Assembly: GCA_947457105.1 (NCBI GenBank)
Contig: CANGUP010000007.1
Location: 1-39,288, forward strand
DNA from: Flavobacteriaceae bacterium
Lineage (GTDB): Bacteria; Bacteroidota; Bacteroidia; Flavobacteriales; Flavobacteriaceae
Length of the DNA stretch: 39,288 nucleotides
Direction: 5' to 3'
This document shows positions 1-8,840 of the stretch, piece by piece. Made by a program: the position numbers and the translations under genes. The notes below the pieces were generated by a model. It was not told where the DNA came from and made no database searches. It saw only the letters and a program-made list of their open reading frames with translations. Numbering within the stretch: the stretch's first letter is position 1; every line of letters begins with the position of its first letter.

Positions 1-236
1 AAATTAAATAATTATGTATTTAATTAACATTTATGATAAATTATATTTAAATAAAAATGATAATTAGGTTATATTTTTATTAAAAACGCATCTATAATTT
101 TGAAATATTAATAACCAAAGAGGTCCTGTGAAGCGTTTTTCAAATAGAAATATAGAGTTTCGGCATATGGCCAATGATATTGCATTTTGTACAAACGTAT
201 TAACTATCTTCGTCAAATAATGTCAATGTAAGAAAG

Positions 237-1148
237 ATGTCAAATTATCCTAATATAGTTCGATTAACAACAATAAAGTACTTTTTATCTCAAACCTACA
301 AAACCAAAAAAGAACTGTTGGAGTTTCTTGAGGAAAAAGGGGAGTTTGTTTCTGCTAGAACTTTAGAAAGAGATTTAAAGCAATTAAAGGAAAATCTAGG
401 TTTTGAATTGATTTACAAAAAAAATAAAGGCTATTTTATTGATACTGCTCAAAGTTCGGATATTGAGCTATTGCAGCGTTTTGATGAAGTAGTCAAACTT
501 CTAAACTTAACAAGTGAAAATTCAGAAGCACTGAAATACATCTTAAATACTTCCCCTGTAATGTCAGGAATTAATCAGTTACCTAATTTGTTTGAGGCTT
601 TTAAAGAAAAGAGAATTCTTTCTTTTGATTACCACAAATTTAATGAATCGCAAGAATCTAATACGAAAAGGATAGTTATCCCACTTTGGATTAAAGAACA
701 CATTGGTCGCTGGTATTTAATGGCATTGCCAATTGATGGAAATGGAATTAGGGTTTTTGGGATAGATCGAATTCATGATATTAAGAAATTAGAATTTTAC
801 GATGAGTCGATAATAACAGAAGACATTCAAAAACAAGTAGATAATTACAAGTTTATGATTGGTATTAACAAACCAATATTCAAAGATTTAACGCCTCATA
901 AAATAGAATTAGCCATTTCTGATAAATATTTAGATTATTGTAAAACAAAACCGCTACATCATACTCAAAAAATAACTAGTTCAACAATAGATGGTTTTAC
1001 TGTGGTAGAGTATATCTTAATACCAAATATTGATTTGTTTAAGTTGATTATTTCCGAATTAGGGGATATAAAATTGATTGGTTCTGAAAAAGTCAAAAAG
1101 TATATGAAAAAGGAATACAATCAACTTATGAAACAAATACTAAAGTAA
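237..1148 (+). CDS. WYL-domain transcriptional regulator
   Basis: A 303-residue DNA-binding regulator. Residues 1-70 form an HTH_11/DeoR-like winged helix, with a recognition-helix stretch VSARTLERDLKQLKENLGF. Residues about 115-205 carry the WYL domain, whose name motif is visible as GRWYLMAL (W159, Y160, L161). WYL domains bind nucleic acid or nucleotide ligands and commonly control DNA-repair or defence genes. The ATG at 237 is preceded by a purine-rich AAGAAAG. It points into the sbcDC/recDCB run, about 200 bases upstream of sbcD, so it is the natural candidate to control that cluster; this is inferred from position. The C-terminal domain (about 215-303) matches the usual WYL C-terminal extension. 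The family call is secure; the target is not shown by the sequence. Confidence 0.9.
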   Translation: MSNYPNIVRLTTIKYFLSQTYKTKKELLEFLEEKGEFVSARTLERDLKQLKENLGFELIYKKNKGYFIDTAQSSDIELLQRFDEVVKLLNLTSENSEALKYILNTSPVMSGINQLPNLFEAFKEKRILSFDYHKFNESQESNTKRIVIPLWIKEHIGRWYLMALPIDGNGIRVFGIDRIHDIKKLEFYDESIITEDIQKQVDNYKFMIGINKPIFKDLTPHKIELAISDKYLDYCKTKPLHHTQKITSSTIDGFTVVEYILIPNIDLFKLIISELGDIKLIGSEKVKKYMKKEYNQLMKQILK

Positions 1149-1194
1149 TGATTTTAAAATTTTAATATCGCCATTATTTGACAATGTGTGTTAT

Positions 1195-1202
1195 TAGATT
1201 TG
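1195..1202 (+). promoter_or_regulatory. candidate -7 promoter box for the sbcDC-recDCB operon
   Basis: TAGATTTG exactly fits the Bacteroidota -7 consensus TAnnTTTG. It lies in the 197-base gap between the WYL gene and sbcD. A TTTG at 1177-1180 is the nearest -33-like element, but the 14-base spacing is shorter than the usual 19 or so. If used, it leaves a leader of roughly 135 bases before the sbcD ATG. No convincing inverted repeat was seen beside it. Confidence 0.35.
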
Positions 1203-1345
1203 CGCAAAATTTCTAGATGATGATTTCTCCACAATTACAAAATGCTTTGACTATTTTTATAAATGAGGTAGCATTTTTTATCGTAAGCATGATGTTAGAT
1301 TATTATTTACAATTAAAACTTTGGAAGGTTAAATAAAAATAAAAT

Positions 1346-2563
1346 ATGGGAATTAAAATTTTACATACTGCTGATTGGCATATTGGAAAACAATTATTGA
1401 AAGTTGATTTTTCAGATGATATGGACCTTTTTTTTGAATGGTTAATCAAAACTATCAAAGACAACAATATCAATGTCCTGTTAATGTCTGGTGATTTGTT
1501 TGACCAAGCCAATCCGTCGCAAGCTGCAATGAAACAGTATTATTCCTTTCTAAAACAACTCTTACCATTAAAGTGCAAAGTAATACTAACGGGAGGAAAT
1601 CATGATTCTCCTCATGTTATAAATGCACCAAAGGAACTTTTGGAAATTTTAGAAATTAAAGTTGTGGGCGGTGTTCCTGATAATATTTCTGAATTATTCG
1701 TTGAAATCGAAATTGAGAATCAAAAAGTAGTCGTTGCTGCCATTCCTTTTTTGAGAGATAAAGATATTAGGAATGCACTTCCTGGTGAATCATATGAAGA
1801 TAAAATTGAATTAATTCGAAGTGGCATAGCGAATTATTTTTCGAATGTAAATGAATATTACGTGACTAATCACAAAGGAATTCCCTTTATAGTAATGGCT
1901 CATTTATTTGCTCAAGGCGCAACTATTTCCGAAAGTGAAAGAGAAATTCAAATTGGTAATCAAGCAGGAGTGGAGGTCACCATTTTTGGAGACTCTCCAA
2001 GTTATGTAGCGTTAGGACACATTCATAAACCCCAAATTGTTGGTCAGTCTCACATTCGCTATAGTGGTTCTCCCATTCAATTAAGTTTTAGTGAAAAAGA
2101 TGACCATAAGGAAGTTGTTATTTTAGAACTTCAAGGAGATAAATTTGACATTTCTTCTATTGAAATTCCTAAATTCAGAAAATTGATTCGCTTGGAAGGT
2201 ACTTTGGACGAAGTTAAACAAAGACTCGAATCCTACACTACTGAATCGCCTTTGACCGATTTGATAGAGCTTTTAATTGAAGAGGAAGATGAAAATATAG
2301 CGCACATTCGAATGTTAGAGGAACTTCTAACAGCGGAAGCTCAAGAAGGATTTCAAATTTTGAAAGGTCGTATTGCTTTCAAAAACAAACTGGTAGGCAC
2401 TTCCGTTTTGCTTAAATCGGGGGAAGATATAGGTGATTATAACCCTATTCAATTGTTCGAAAAACGTTTGGAGCAAGATGATTCTTTAGAAAATACAGAA
2501 GAATTAATTTTTGCATTTAAAGAAATTTTGGAAAAAATAGGTGATTCAACTTCGATTGAATAA
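1346..2563 (+). CDS. sbcD: Exonuclease SbcCD subunit D (Mre11-like nuclease)
   Basis: The nuclease subunit of the SbcCD (Mre11-Rad50) complex, which opens hairpins and trims double-strand ends in the cytoplasm. The calcineurin-like phosphoesterase motifs appear in order: ILHTADWHIGK at the N-terminus, MSGDLFDQANPS, LTGGNHDSP, MAHLFAQGA and LGHIHKPQ. Together they supply the Asp, His and Asn ligands for two Mn ions. IRYSGSPIQLSFSE is the usual capping-domain entry. The length of 405 residues is normal for bacterial SbcD, and the protein looks intact. The ATG at 1346 starts directly before the first catalytic motif. sbcC follows after 23 bases, so the two are co-transcribed. Confidence 0.96.
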   Translation: MGIKILHTADWHIGKQLLKVDFSDDMDLFFEWLIKTIKDNNINVLLMSGDLFDQANPSQAAMKQYYSFLKQLLPLKCKVILTGGNHDSPHVINAPKELLEILEIKVVGGVPDNISELFVEIEIENQKVVVAAIPFLRDKDIRNALPGESYEDKIELIRSGIANYFSNVNEYYVTNHKGIPFIVMAHLFAQGATISESEREIQIGNQAGVEVTIFGDSPSYVALGHIHKPQIVGQSHIRYSGSPIQLSFSEKDDHKEVVILELQGDKFDISSIEIPKFRKLIRLEGTLDEVKQRLESYTTESPLTDLIELLIEEEDENIAHIRMLEELLTAEAQEGFQILKGRIAFKNKLVGTSVLLKSGEDIGDYNPIQLFEKRLEQDDSLENTEELIFAFKEILEKIGDSTSIE

Positions 2564-2586
2564 TTCAACTCGCTCAACTCATTATT

Positions 2587-5500
2587 ATGAAAATTTGTAA
2601 AGTAAAATTTAAAAATATACATTCTCTCAAAGGAGAGCACGAAATTGATTTTGAAAATGGAGTTCTTGGTGAAGCTGGGCTTTTTGTGATTACGGGTGCA
2701 ACAGGTACTGGAAAATCATCTATTTTGGATGTAATTACCTTAGCATTGTTCAATAGAATTCCGAGAATTGATTCACCAATTACAGAGTCAATAATAGAAA
2801 AAGAAGGAGTTATATTGACTAAAAATGCTCCTGACTGTTTTGCTGAAATAGAATATGAAGTCAAAGGAATAAAATACCGTTCTAATTGGTCTATCAGACG
2901 AACAAGAACGGGTTCGTTAGATAGTAGAAAACAAGATTTAACCGATGTTGAAACGAATGCAATTATAGTTTCTGGGATAAGAGATGTTGTTAGAAAAAAT
3001 GAAGAAATAATTGGATTAAATTTTGATCAATTTGTCCAGTCTATGATTTTAGCTCAAGGGCAATTTTCTAAATTATTATTGGCAAAGAAAGATGAGCGTA
3101 ATTTAATTTTAGAAAAAATTACAGGTTCATCTGTCTATCGTAAAATTGGGATATTGGTTTTTGAACGTCACAGGGAAGTAACTAATTTAGTTGCTACTCA
3201 AAGAACTAAAATGGGAGAAACCGTTTTGTTAGAGCAGGAAACCATTGATTTAATTAATGTAGATATCGTTGAAAAAAAGCCATTGTTAGCGTTAGAAATG
3301 ACTAAGCATAAATCCTTCAATGATAAAAAACTACTGAAAGAGAGCATTCAAAAAAATCAACTAATACAAGTAAAAAATAAAAGAGATTGGGATGCATTTT
3401 TAGAAGAAAAAAAAGCCTTTGCACCCCAAGAAAATCAGTTGGTCATACATGATGACTTAGTTGGTTTTCGTGAAGAAATGAATCAAATAGAACAACAGAA
3501 AAATACTGCATCAAAACTTTCTGAAACTATATTGACTTTAGATGAACATCTTAAGACTTTGGGAACTCAAAAGAACACCAATATTGTTTTGGCTTCCAAA
3601 TTAATTGGTAAATCAATTACCGAAATAGATTTTGAAGTTGAATTGGATTCGTTTTTAAAGCAAGTTGTTGCCTTGCAAAAGGAAGAGCAAGTAAAACTTT
3701 CAAAAACAGAGCAGGAACTCCAAAGATTAAAAGATAAATTACAATTCCTTGTTCCTTTTGGAATTTCGTTAAATATAAATGATGAACTAACAGAAAAAAT
3801 TGAAGAAGAAATAAATTCAATTTCTACCATTATAGAGCAAGGTGGATTAAGTTCAAGAGAGGAGGTTTTGTCCAAAAAAACAGAATTTGCAGATTTAATT
3901 TTACCAGCAACTCAGTTGATTGGTAGTAGAAGGTTATATGATGCAAAAAAAGAATCAATTGAATCGCTAACCAAAAGCATTTCTTCCCAAGAAGGAAAAC
4001 TAGCTGAAGCAATTAAAGAAGAGAAACAATTAAAATCTAAAATAGAGTTAGTAGAAGCAAAAGTTAAAATAGCTGCCGTAGAATTAGAAGATTGGAAAAG
4101 TCGCAAGAGTTTAGACCAGCATCGAAGTGAACTTGAAGAGGGAAAACCTTGCCCTTTATGTGGCTCGGAAAACCATCCTTATTCTGAAAATATTGAAGAA
4201 GCATTAATCAACGCCTTACAAGAAAAATGGGATTCTTTATCTTCCGAGTTGAGTACTTATCAACAAGAACACTTTAAACTAATTGGAAGTATTGCAAATT
4301 TGAAAGAGTTAGGCGTGACAGATGCTGATAAACTAAAAGAACAATCTGATGATTTTATTAGCCTAGAAACGAGTGTTAAAGAGCTTTGCAATCAATTAAA
4401 GTGGGATTTGAATTCTCAAACTATTGATTGGGAAGCTGAGCTTCAAACTTATCAGGAAAAGCAAAGCGAACTGGATATATTGGAAAAAAAGTTTCAAGCA
4501 TTAAAAGGATTAGAAGATTTAAAAGACATCAATACTAGCTATTTAATCGTAAATGAAGAATATTTAAAAGCAAAAGATATCCGGATTTCAATTTATGACG
4601 GACATGATATCAATGCAGAGGTAAATGCATTAAAAACAAACTTTGTACTTTATAATTCTTCGATAGAAGGGTTGAATTTGCAATTAAAAGCAAATCAAGA
4701 AAATCTGAAAATTGTAATAGATTCTCAGAAAAGTTTATCGGAATTGCTTTTTCCTAAATTGGAAGAAAAAGGAATAGAATCCTTAGAAGAATTAAAATCT
4801 AAATTATTAGACGAAACTATTGCAGCTCAAATTCGTACTGAATCTCTAGAAATAAAGACTCGCGAAGTAGCATTAAAAACAACTATAACTGCAACAGATA
4901 CAACTTTAAAAGAAGAAAACAAATTAGACGATGCTTCTATTACTTTAGAAGAAGTAATTGATTTACTACTAAAATTATCAGAGGCAATATCCGAATTGCA
5001 AAAACACATTTGGGACCAAGAGCAAAAAATTAAAGTAAACGAAGATAATAAACAAAGACTCCAAAAAAGTCAACAGGTTTTAGATGCATTGCTTAAAGAT
5101 TTGAGTTTATGGAGTAAAATGAATGCGCTTATTGGTGACGGTCAAGGAAAAAAATTCTCCAATTTTGTTCAAGATTTGACTTTACGTCAACTTATTGAAT
5201 ATGGTAATAAGAGATTAGCTGGCTTTTCAGACCGATATTTATTGGAAGTAGCTAATGACTCAGATGCATTACAAGTTATTGATACTTATATGGGAAATTC
5301 AAAGCGTTCGGTAACTTCCTTGTCTGGCGGAGAAACATTTAAGTTGAGTTTGGCATTAGCATTCGGTTTGTCCGATTTAGCTGCTCGCAACGTAAATATT
5401 GAGTCATTATTTATCGATGAAGGATTTGGTTCTCTTGACCCAGAATCTCTTGACCAAGCCATTACAATCCTAGAGAATATGCAAAATGAAAGTAATAAAT

Positions 5501-5604
5501 CTATTGGAATTATTTCGCATGTCGGTGAATTAAAAGATCGAATAGGGACCAAAATAAAATTATTGAAAACAGGTGCTGGATATAGTACAATTGAAATTGA
5601 ATAA
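2587..5604 (+). CDS. sbcC: Exonuclease SbcCD subunit C (Rad50-like ATPase)
   Basis: A 1005-residue SMC-like ATPase that drives and positions SbcD. The Walker A is GATGTGKSS (K43), and the N-terminal lobe contains FDQFVQSMILAQGQFSKLLL, typical of SbcC. Two long coiled-coil arms flank a zinc hook PCPLCG (C522 and C525), where two complexes join. The C-terminal lobe has the ABC signature LSGGET (913-918) and the Walker B SLFIDEGFGSLD with D944/E945. All functional parts are present and the length is in the family range. It follows sbcD closely and is 7 bases upstream of the ATG of the next gene, consistent with one polycistronic transcript. Confidence 0.96.
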   Translation: MKICKVKFKNIHSLKGEHEIDFENGVLGEAGLFVITGATGTGKSSILDVITLALFNRIPRIDSPITESIIEKEGVILTKNAPDCFAEIEYEVKGIKYRSNWSIRRTRTGSLDSRKQDLTDVETNAIIVSGIRDVVRKNEEIIGLNFDQFVQSMILAQGQFSKLLLAKKDERNLILEKITGSSVYRKIGILVFERHREVTNLVATQRTKMGETVLLEQETIDLINVDIVEKKPLLALEMTKHKSFNDKKLLKESIQKNQLIQVKNKRDWDAFLEEKKAFAPQENQLVIHDDLVGFREEMNQIEQQKNTASKLSETILTLDEHLKTLGTQKNTNIVLASKLIGKSITEIDFEVELDSFLKQVVALQKEEQVKLSKTEQELQRLKDKLQFLVPFGISLNINDELTEKIEEEINSISTIIEQGGLSSREEVLSKKTEFADLILPATQLIGSRRLYDAKKESIESLTKSISSQEGKLAEAIKEEKQLKSKIELVEAKVKIAAVELEDWKSRKSLDQHRSELEEGKPCPLCGSENHPYSENIEEALINALQEKWDSLSSELSTYQQEHFKLIGSIANLKELGVTDADKLKEQSDDFISLETSVKELCNQLKWDLNSQTIDWEAELQTYQEKQSELDILEKKFQALKGLEDLKDINTSYLIVNEEYLKAKDIRISIYDGHDINAEVNALKTNFVLYNSSIEGLNLQLKANQENLKIVIDSQKSLSELLFPKLEEKGIESLEELKSKLLDETIAAQIRTESLEIKTREVALKTTITATDTTLKEENKLDDASITLEEVIDLLLKLSEAISELQKHIWDQEQKIKVNEDNKQRLQKSQQVLDALLKDLSLWSKMNALIGDGQGKKFSNFVQDLTLRQLIEYGNKRLAGFSDRYLLEVANDSDALQVIDTYMGNSKRSVTSLSGGETFKLSLALAFGLSDLAARNVNIESLFIDEGFGSLDPESLDQAITILENMQNESNKSIGIISHVGELKDRIGTKIKLLKTGAGYSTIEIE

Positions 5605-5611
5605 AATTTTT

Positions 5612-6968
5612 ATGAAAAACCTATTTGTAATCCCTCAAAAAGCACAAAGCATTATTGCGACAATAGAAAATGATCAAATATTAAACCTAGGACCAATTGA
5701 TATTCCTTACGTTTCAAAAACTGTTTATTGTCAAGAACATGGAATATTTGTTTCTATCAATTTTAAAGAAAAAGCTTTAAAAATGTATAGAGAAAATGGA
5801 GATTATATCGGGTTTAACAATCAATTCAAATTTAGTTGCATTGCCATAAAAGATGATGTTGTCTATCTTGGAGGGGCCTATAAAAAGAAAAAGAATGGAC
5901 TAGGGGAGCTTTGTTCATTGCTAGATTTAAGCGAAGTTGATTTTAAATTCAAACAAATTAATTTGCCAATCGTTGCTGTGAAAAATAAGGCAATTGATGA
6001 TATTGTTATTGTTGGAGACAAGTTGATTTTGTTAGATAATATAGTGTTTCCTAAGTATATATTTGAATATAATATTTCAAATCCCAGAGCGCCGAAACAT
6101 TTAAATACCATTGATTTGCCGGATAATGGTACATACGAGCATATTGTCAAAGGGGATGGAAATGAAAAATGGTTGGGAATTAAATCGTCTACAGTAGGTA
6201 GTTTTGGTTGCGCCCAACATTTGACCATTTTGGGTGAAACGAGTATAAAGATAGAATATTTAGATGAGTCAGAAGAGTCAGTACAGTACAGAAAATCAAC
6301 TGAAATCACACCAGAATCTTTTTGTGATGATAATGATTTAGAACATCCTTTAAAAGATGAAGAAAAAGATTCTTATACTGCAGAAGAATTCCTGGAAATG
6401 CAATCAAAAAATAAAACAAAATCATTTTACAGTCCTGATTTTAGTGCAGAAATAAATAATAAAGAGGTGAAGAAGAATTATTTTAATCTTAATGAGCCTG
6501 AAAGAGAACCTCTCTATATGAAACGAAAGAGGAATGAAGAATCCCAAGAAAAATCGAATATGCAATTCTCTGAAGATTTTTTTAACCCAACTAATGAAAA
6601 TAAATTTGATGATTCAGATTTTTTTTTGGGCTATCCGAGAAGAGTGGAATAATAAATCTCAGGAGGAAAAAGACGAGTTAAATCGAATTAATAAAGAAGA
6701 GTATGATAAATACTTAGAAGAAGAGAAGGAGTGGAATAATAGAATTATTCTAAAACATTCTTTAAGGGACTTTTTTATAGTGCGAGATAATTTATACTTG
6801 TTAACCACCGAAGAATTGTTTTGTTATGATTTGACAAAGTATCCTGACGATAGAGAATTAGTAAAAATCGAAACCAAACTAACTAAAATGCTAAAACTTA
6901 TAAAAACAAGCGATAACAGAATTGTTATAGTGAGCGCTGAAAGTTATGAGTTAATACCTTTAATTTAA
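5612..6968 (+). pseudogene. Unknown gene X, split by a frameshift at a nine-T run
   Basis: Two overlapping reading frames together make one protein-like product. Frame 1 runs from the ATG at 5612 and stops at 6652. The second frame continues as WAIREEWNNKS... to the stop at 6968. Reading the nine-T run at 6619-6627 as eight T joins ...DDSDFF to WAIREEWNN and gives a smooth product of about 451 residues. The N-terminal 220 residues are a succession of short beta-strand stretches (for example DDVVYLGGAYKK, DDIVIVGDKLILLD), suggesting a beta-propeller-like fold. The middle is acidic and low-complexity, and the C-terminus returns to strand-rich sequence. I do not recognise the family. It sits 7 bases from both sbcC and recD, so a part in end-processing is a guess from context. 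It could be a true mutation, a sequencing error or a slippage site. Confidence 0.65.
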
Positions 6969-6975
6969 TAAAAGT

Positions 6976-8838
6976 ATGATAAACAAATCTAGCTTTAATC
7001 TTCATAATGCTTTTGCTCAATATTTTAATGATTTCGAATTAAAACCCTTCTTATTTACCCTCTCAAAGAAAATGGGCGAGGGACATATTTGTATAGATTT
7101 GGAAGCAATTCCAACGGAGGAAGAGTTTTGGAACGGTTTCGTTGGAGATAAAACTTTAGTGAAATCCTCTAATTTGGAACTTTCAACATTTGTTAGTTTA
7201 AATGGTCTTGATAAAAAGAAACCATTTGTTATTAGTAACAATAAACTTTATTTAAACAGATACTTCGAATATGAAACGGCCATTATTGATAATTTAAGGG
7301 AATTAATAAAAATAGAACCTGCAGCTAAACAAAAGCGAATTGATTTTTTAAATGCAAATAAAGATTTCATTTCTAAATTGGCTATAAATATAGATACATC
7401 CAATTATCAAGAAGATGAAATACCCGATTGGCAATTGATAGGTGCTTTACAAGCTTATGTAAACAATTTCACAATTATTACTGGTGGACCTGGAACTGGA
7501 AAAACAACTACTGTTGCAAAAATAATAGCCATCTTGTTGCAAGAAAATCCTCAAATAAATATAGCACTAGCAGCTCCAACGGGTAAAGCAGCAGTAAGAA
7601 TGAAAGAGTCTTTGCTAAACAATAAAGACACAGAAATTTGGGGGATAAAAGGTTTAGTTGACTCCCTAAAGCCTTCAACAATTCATCGACTTTTAGGTTC
7701 TATAAAAGATTCCCCTGATTTCAAGAAGAATAAAGAAAATCCTTTAGCATTTGATGTTGTAATTGTCGACGAATCCTCAATGATTGGAACTCCTTTATTT
7801 TCAAAATTACTGAATGCTATAGACCCCAAAAAAACTAAACTTATCCTTTTAGGTGATGCAAATCAACTGGCTTCTGTAGATGTAGGAAGTTTATTTGGGG
7901 ATATTTGTTTAACGCAAAAACAGATTTTAAATAATTTTACAGATGAGAGTAAAGCACTTTTTAATTCCTTTTTGAATCCTAAACACCAAATACCTCTGCA
8001 TTCTTTTCGTTTAAAGTCAATCCAGAATTTGCTACAAGAACATGTAATAGAGTTGAAAAAAACATTCCGTTATGATACCACATCAACTATGGGTGGTTTT
8101 ACTAAAGCAATGATTCAAGGAAATGTCGAAAAAGTAAAAGAAACGTTATCAATTAAAGATGATAGTTTACTTTTTGATTCTGAATTTAACCCTTCCCTTT
8201 TTAATTCCATTGTATTGGAATATGCCAATTACATCAATGAAACAGATACGTATAAAGCACTTCAAGCCATTAATGATGTTAGAGTGATTTGTGCAATTAA
8301 ACAATCTAAGGAAGGGGTTTATAATACTAATGAACGCATTGAAAAAGTATTAAAAAATCATTTTGACTCATTAGCTAAGGCATCTAATTTAAAAAATACA
8401 ATTTTTAATCCTTCTGCTGATTTTTATCATAATCAACCCATCATTGTTACCAAGAATTATCCAGATTTTGGGTTGTTTAATGGTGATATTGGCATTATCA
8501 GAAAATCAGTTGAGGACAACAATTTAAAAGCCTATTTTGTTGACGGTGACAATCAAGGTAAATTAAAAGCAATTTCTCCAGGATTTATTGCGGAGAGCGA
8601 AACGGTTTTTGCTATGACGATTCATAAAAGTCAAGGGTCTGAATTTAAGCAGGTTCTAGTTGTATTACCTAAAAAAGCCAAAATAGAATTATTGACAAGA
8701 GAACTTATTTATACTGCTGTGACTCGAGCAAAAGAAAAAGCAACAATTCAAGGAACTGAAGATGTTTTATTAGCTGCCACGCAACGAAAAGTACAAAGGG
8801 CCTCAGGAATTACCGAACGAATTTTGATAAAAGAATAA
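6976..8838 (+). CDS. recD: Exodeoxyribonuclease V alpha subunit, RecD helicase
   Basis: The 5'-3' SF1B helicase motor of RecBCD, 620 residues. An N-terminal interaction domain (1-145) is followed by the Q-motif-like PDWQLIGALQAY. Then come the Walker A TGGPGTGKTTTVAKI (169-183), motif Ia ALAAPTGKAA, the Walker B VVIVDESSMIG, motif III LLGDANQLASVDVGSLFGDI, motif V FAMTIHKSQGSEF and motif VI ELIYTAVTRAK. The protein looks complete and matches E. coli-type RecD in size. The start at 6976 lies 7 bases after the end of gene X, and recC starts 2 bases after its stop. The order recD-recC-recB differs from the E. coli arrangement recC-ptrA-recB-recD. Confidence 0.94.
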   Translation: MINKSSFNLHNAFAQYFNDFELKPFLFTLSKKMGEGHICIDLEAIPTEEEFWNGFVGDKTLVKSSNLELSTFVSLNGLDKKKPFVISNNKLYLNRYFEYETAIIDNLRELIKIEPAAKQKRIDFLNANKDFISKLAINIDTSNYQEDEIPDWQLIGALQAYVNNFTIITGGPGTGKTTTVAKIIAILLQENPQINIALAAPTGKAAVRMKESLLNNKDTEIWGIKGLVDSLKPSTIHRLLGSIKDSPDFKKNKENPLAFDVVIVDESSMIGTPLFSKLLNAIDPKKTKLILLGDANQLASVDVGSLFGDICLTQKQILNNFTDESKALFNSFLNPKHQIPLHSFRLKSIQNLLQEHVIELKKTFRYDTTSTMGGFTKAMIQGNVEKVKETLSIKDDSLLFDSEFNPSLFNSIVLEYANYINETDTYKALQAINDVRVICAIKQSKEGVYNTNERIEKVLKNHFDSLAKASNLKNTIFNPSADFYHNQPIIVTKNYPDFGLFNGDIGIIRKSVEDNNLKAYFVDGDNQGKLKAISPGFIAESETVFAMTIHKSQGSEFKQVLVVLPKKAKIELLTRELIYTAVTRAKEKATIQGTEDVLLAATQRKVQRASGITERILIKE

Positions 8839-8840
8839 TT

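Noticed and set aside
1..236. Very AT-rich left edge as a replication origin or promoter region
   Set aside because: I see no DnaA-box clusters or repeated elements, and no convincing TAnnTTTG box with a proper -33 element. Only ordinary intergenic sequence is supported.
5878..6309. 143-codon minus-strand ORF inside gene X
   Set aside because: Its composition is antisense-like, and the plus-strand frame reads as a better protein continuous with its operon neighbours.
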